The translations under genes were made by a program, and so were the position numbers. From assembly GCA_900543475.1 (NCBI GenBank), contig UQRU01000023.1:1-25556 (forward strand): a stretch of DNA of 25,556 nt, in the 5' to 3' direction. Source of the stretch: an uncultured Eubacteriales bacterium (GTDB lineage: Bacteria; Bacillota; Clostridia; Christensenellales; CAG-138). This document shows positions 23,536 to 25,556 of the stretch, in pieces (position 1 is the first letter of the stretch; each line of letters begins with the position of its first letter). The notes under the pieces are model-generated. The model worked only from the letters and a program-made list of their open reading frames with translations, did no database searches and was not told where the DNA came from.

Positions 23536-24426
23536 TTAGTTTTTGAGCTCTTGGGCCCATTTGTCTCTGTCGAGCAGAGCAAATTTGTACGCAAACGCAT
23601 GGTGGTGGGTGGGAATCGCTAATACCTTGTCCAGCAATTCCACCGCCCCTTTCACATCGCCCTTTTCATGGTAGCGGTAGTTGGCAAGGGCATAGTAGGC
23701 GGACATGCTGTGGAGATGGTCGCTATCATCGATCAAGCTCACAAATTTCTCCTCGGAATAGACACCCTTGTAAAGCAGCACCCGGTATTTGTACACGATA
23801 TCGCAATCATGGATGGGGGTATCCTCATCGACGTACCGGAGGATCGCATGGGCTTCTTGCTTTTTGCCCATCTTCATATAGGCCATCCAAAGCCAATCCA
23901 CCTCTACGGGGATAAAGGCGATATTGTTTTTCTGGTACAGGCGTATTTCGTCAAGGAAATACTTGGCCGCCATTTCCAGGTCTCCCATGTAGAAGTACGC
24001 CAGCCCCAGATAATGCTGCGGCCCGTAAAACCAGGATAAGCCCAGGTTTTCAAAGGGCTCGTTTTCCTCAGGATTGATCCGGATGCACATGAGGAAATCC
24101 GCGGCGGCTTCCGGCCATTGATCCAGGGAAACGTATTTGCGGCCCCGCATATAATGGAGCTTACAGGAGAAGGGCTCCTGGAGCAGGGCTAGGGAATACG
24201 AATTGATCGCTTCCTGGAAGTCCCCGTTAAAGTACGCCGAACCCCGGGCGAACAGCAGATCCACATTTTCGGGCTCCGTTTCCAGGGCCTTTTCAATGTC
24301 CTCCACCGTCACCATGGACATCCGTTCCTGCTCCAGCAGGCTTTCGTCGATGCGGAAGCCCCGCTTTTGGGCGATGGTCTCCAGGATGATCTTTTGCAGC
24401 GGATCGCAATAGGTGGTATTGTCCAT
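23536..24426 (-). CDS. TPR-repeat protein, second of three tandem paralogues (296 aa)
   Basis: Same architecture as its neighbours: shared N-terminal leader with Cys7, several TPR-like helix pairs, and a conserved C-terminal HHHAFAYKFALLDRDKWA block. It differs from the third copy mostly in the middle (EMAAKYFLDEIRLYQKNNIAF and the HDCDIVYKYRV region, residues ~150-210), which suggests that this is the variable functional surface. I choose ATG at 24426 because GGGGGAG is 6 bases upstream; the ATG at 24441 would include that site in the coding part. The gap to the next gene is 21 bases. Function not recognised. Confidence 0.8.
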   Translation of the reverse strand: MDNTTYCDPLQKIILETIAQKRGFRIDESLLEQERMSMVTVEDIEKALETEPENVDLLFARGSAYFNGDFQEAINSYSLALLQEPFSCKLHYMRGRKYVSLDQWPEAAADFLMCIRINPEENEPFENLGLSWFYGPQHYLGLAYFYMGDLEMAAKYFLDEIRLYQKNNIAFIPVEVDWLWMAYMKMGKKQEAHAILRYVDEDTPIHDCDIVYKYRVLLYKGVYSEEKFVSLIDDSDHLHSMSAYYALANYRYHEKGDVKGAVELLDKVLAIPTHHHAFAYKFALLDRDKWAQELKN

Positions 24427-24444
24427 TGTTTTCTCCCCCATCGG

Positions 24445-25329
24445 TTACAGCTGGGCCGCCCATTTATCCCGATCCAGCAGGGCGAACTTATAGGCAAAGG
24501 CATGATGCTGGGTAGGAATGGCCAGCACCTTATCCAGCAACTCTACCGCCTTCTTTACATCGTTCTTTTCGAAGTAATAATAGTTTGCCAGGGCGTAATA
24601 TGCCGACATGCTATGCAGATGGTCCGCATCATCGATCAGATCCAGATATTGCTGCTCCGTAAGGATCCCCTTGTAAAGCAGCACCCGATGTTTATAGGTG
24701 ACGTCGCTCTCTGCAATAGGCGTGGATGCATCGGTGTATTGCAGGATCTCATGGGCCTTGTCCTTCTGGCCCATCTTCATGTAAGCCATCCACATCCAAT
24801 CCACCTCTACCGGGACAAACTCGATGCCGTTTTTCAGATATACGTTCATGGAATCCCGGAAGCATTCCACGGCCTTTTCCAGGTTGTTCATGTAGAAGTA
24901 GGTGAGGCCTAAATAATGCTGGGGATGGTAAAACCAGGAGATGCCCAGGTTTTCAAAGGGGCCGTAATCCTCCGGATTGATGCGGATACACATCAAAAAC
25001 TCGGACGCCGCTTCGGGCCATTTATCCAGGGACACATATTTGCGGCCCCGCATATAGTGGAGCTTGGTGGAGAAGGGCTCTTGCAGCAAGCCCAGGGAAA
25101 ACGCGTCGATTGCAACTTGAAAATCGCCGTTAAAATAGGCCATGCCCTTTGCGAACAGCAGGTCTACATCGGTAGGGGCCTGTTCGAGGGCTTTTTCGAT
25201 ATCCTCCACCGTTACCATAGACATTTTCTCGTTGGCGAGAAGGCTTTCGTCAATGCGGAACCCCCGTTTGCGCGCTATGGTTTCAAGTACAATTTTCTGA
25301 AGTGGATCGCAATACGTTGAAGTATTCAT
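24445..25329 (-). CDS. TPR-repeat protein, first of three tandem paralogues (294 aa)
   Basis: First gene of the run on the minus strand. It has the same leader (STYCDPLQKIVLETIARKRGFR in part), the same TPR-like helix pairs and the same C-terminal block as the other two, but is the most divergent copy (for example TPIAESDVTYKHRV and LTEQQYLDLIDDADHLHSM). The ATG at 25329 has GAGGGAG 4 bases upstream. The upstream DNA is very AT-rich and must hold the promoter, though no clear -35/-10 pair stands out. It is 18 bases from the second copy, so the three are cotranscribed. No catalytic or DNA-binding motif is seen. Confidence 0.8.
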   Translation of the reverse strand: MNTSTYCDPLQKIVLETIARKRGFRIDESLLANEKMSMVTVEDIEKALEQAPTDVDLLFAKGMAYFNGDFQVAIDAFSLGLLQEPFSTKLHYMRGRKYVSLDKWPEAASEFLMCIRINPEDYGPFENLGISWFYHPQHYLGLTYFYMNNLEKAVECFRDSMNVYLKNGIEFVPVEVDWMWMAYMKMGQKDKAHEILQYTDASTPIAESDVTYKHRVLLYKGILTEQQYLDLIDDADHLHSMSAYYALANYYYFEKNDVKKAVELLDKVLAIPTQHHAFAYKFALLDRDKWAAQL

Positions 25330-25479
25330 TATTCTCCCTCACTGTTTATTATTTTTAATTTCTCCCTTATATTTTCCCCTAACGAAAGCTAATATATATT
25401 CATATTTTACGTCCCCTTCTTTTCTATGCACATATTTTTAATATTTGCATATTTATATATATTATTTAATAATACTAAT
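25330..25479. other. AT-rich leader upstream of the TPR/peptide operon
   Basis: Long runs of A/T with several TATAT and TAATA words contrast sharply with the GC-rich genes. It should contain the minus-strand promoter for the 25329 gene, but no confident -35/-10 pair is seen. The ribosome site GAGGGAG of the first TPR gene is at its left end. No open frame with a start signal is present. Confidence 0.5.
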
Positions 25480-25556
25480 GGCTCTGTCACAACAAATGGT
25501 TGATTTTTGACGAGAAATAGCGTATAATAATAGTAAGAAACAGTACCACCGAAGGA
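25480..25556 (+). mobile_element. Possible left end of an insertion sequence (ISL3-like), continuing beyond the window
   Basis: GGCTCTGTCACA begins abruptly at 25480 after AT-rich DNA and resembles the GGCTCT-type ends of ISL3-family elements, which favour AT-rich targets. Within 20-50 bases comes a promoter, and the last bases (GAAGGA) look like a ribosome site, as expected just ahead of a transposase gene. No transposase codons are visible, and the other end is outside the window. A normal plus-strand gene leader is the alternative. Confidence 0.35.
25500..25528 (+). promoter_or_regulatory. Rightward sigma-A type promoter at the window end
   Basis: TTGATT (25500-25505, 4 of 6) and a perfect TATAAT (25523-25528) are 17 bases apart. 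Transcription would run out of the window to the right. A GAAGGA ribosome-site core lies at 25551-25556. Confidence 0.6.

Larger units (their letters stand above)
22624..25329 (-). repeat. Tandem triplication of a ~0.89-kb gene
   Basis: Three head-to-tail copies (25329-24445, 24426-23536, 23514-22624) of equal length and common start and end motifs, separated by 18-21 bases. The first ~140 codons of copies two and three are almost identical by eye at protein level, consistent with recent duplication or gene conversion. Confidence 0.85.

Overview
The window looks like a chromosomal segment of an anaerobic, gut-type Firmicute (class Clostridia). The evidence is an oxygen-sensitive glycyl-radical enzyme with its radical-SAM activase, the start of a rubredoxin-like gene, strong GGAGG-type ribosome sites, frequent TTG starts, sigma-A type promoters, and lipoprotein and ABC-transporter families typical of that group. 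Coding DNA is fairly GC-rich. The last ~230 bases are abruptly AT-rich. Apart from a small two-gene operon near the left edge, every complete gene is on the minus strand. No tRNA, rRNA, CRISPR array or phage gene was seen.

Layout from left to right. (1) 1-855: the start of a rubredoxin-like gene on the minus strand, divergent from an XRE regulator plus four-helix membrane protein operon. A perfect palindrome sits at the start of that operon's transcript. (2) 958-8309, minus strand: a CHASE-domain sensor kinase and a SARP-like response regulator, followed by a complete purine-nucleoside-type BMP ABC transporter (double ATPase, two permeases, lipoprotein). It ends at a strong terminator. (3) 8589-13770, minus strand: a glycyl-radical enzyme, its activase and a 590-residue ROK-like ASKHA protein with an unassigned N-terminal domain, with its own promoter and terminator. 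(4) 13975-25329, minus strand: a long gene run with three tandem TPR paralogues, a complete oligopeptide/dipeptide ABC transporter, a cytoplasmic S9 prolyl-oligopeptidase-type peptidase and a divergent shikimate-dehydrogenase-like enzyme. Tandem hairpins end it. (5) 25330-25556: an AT-rich leader for that run, then what may be the end of an insertion sequence carrying a rightward promoter.

How the genes probably work together. In block 2 the kinase and regulator probably adjust nucleoside uptake. The CHASE domain is notable because its best-known ligands are adenine derivatives. In block 3 the activase would install the glycyl radical, the enzyme would cleave or dehydrate an unidentified small substrate, and the ROK-like protein may phosphorylate a related compound or sense it. 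In block 4 peptides would be bound by the lipoprotein, imported, and hydrolysed by the S9 peptidase. The TPR proteins are of unknown role but are placed as if linked to peptide handling. The most novel-looking items are the glycyl-radical/ROK-like cassette, the TPR triplet with the peptide operon, and the CHASE/SARP system with a nucleoside transporter.
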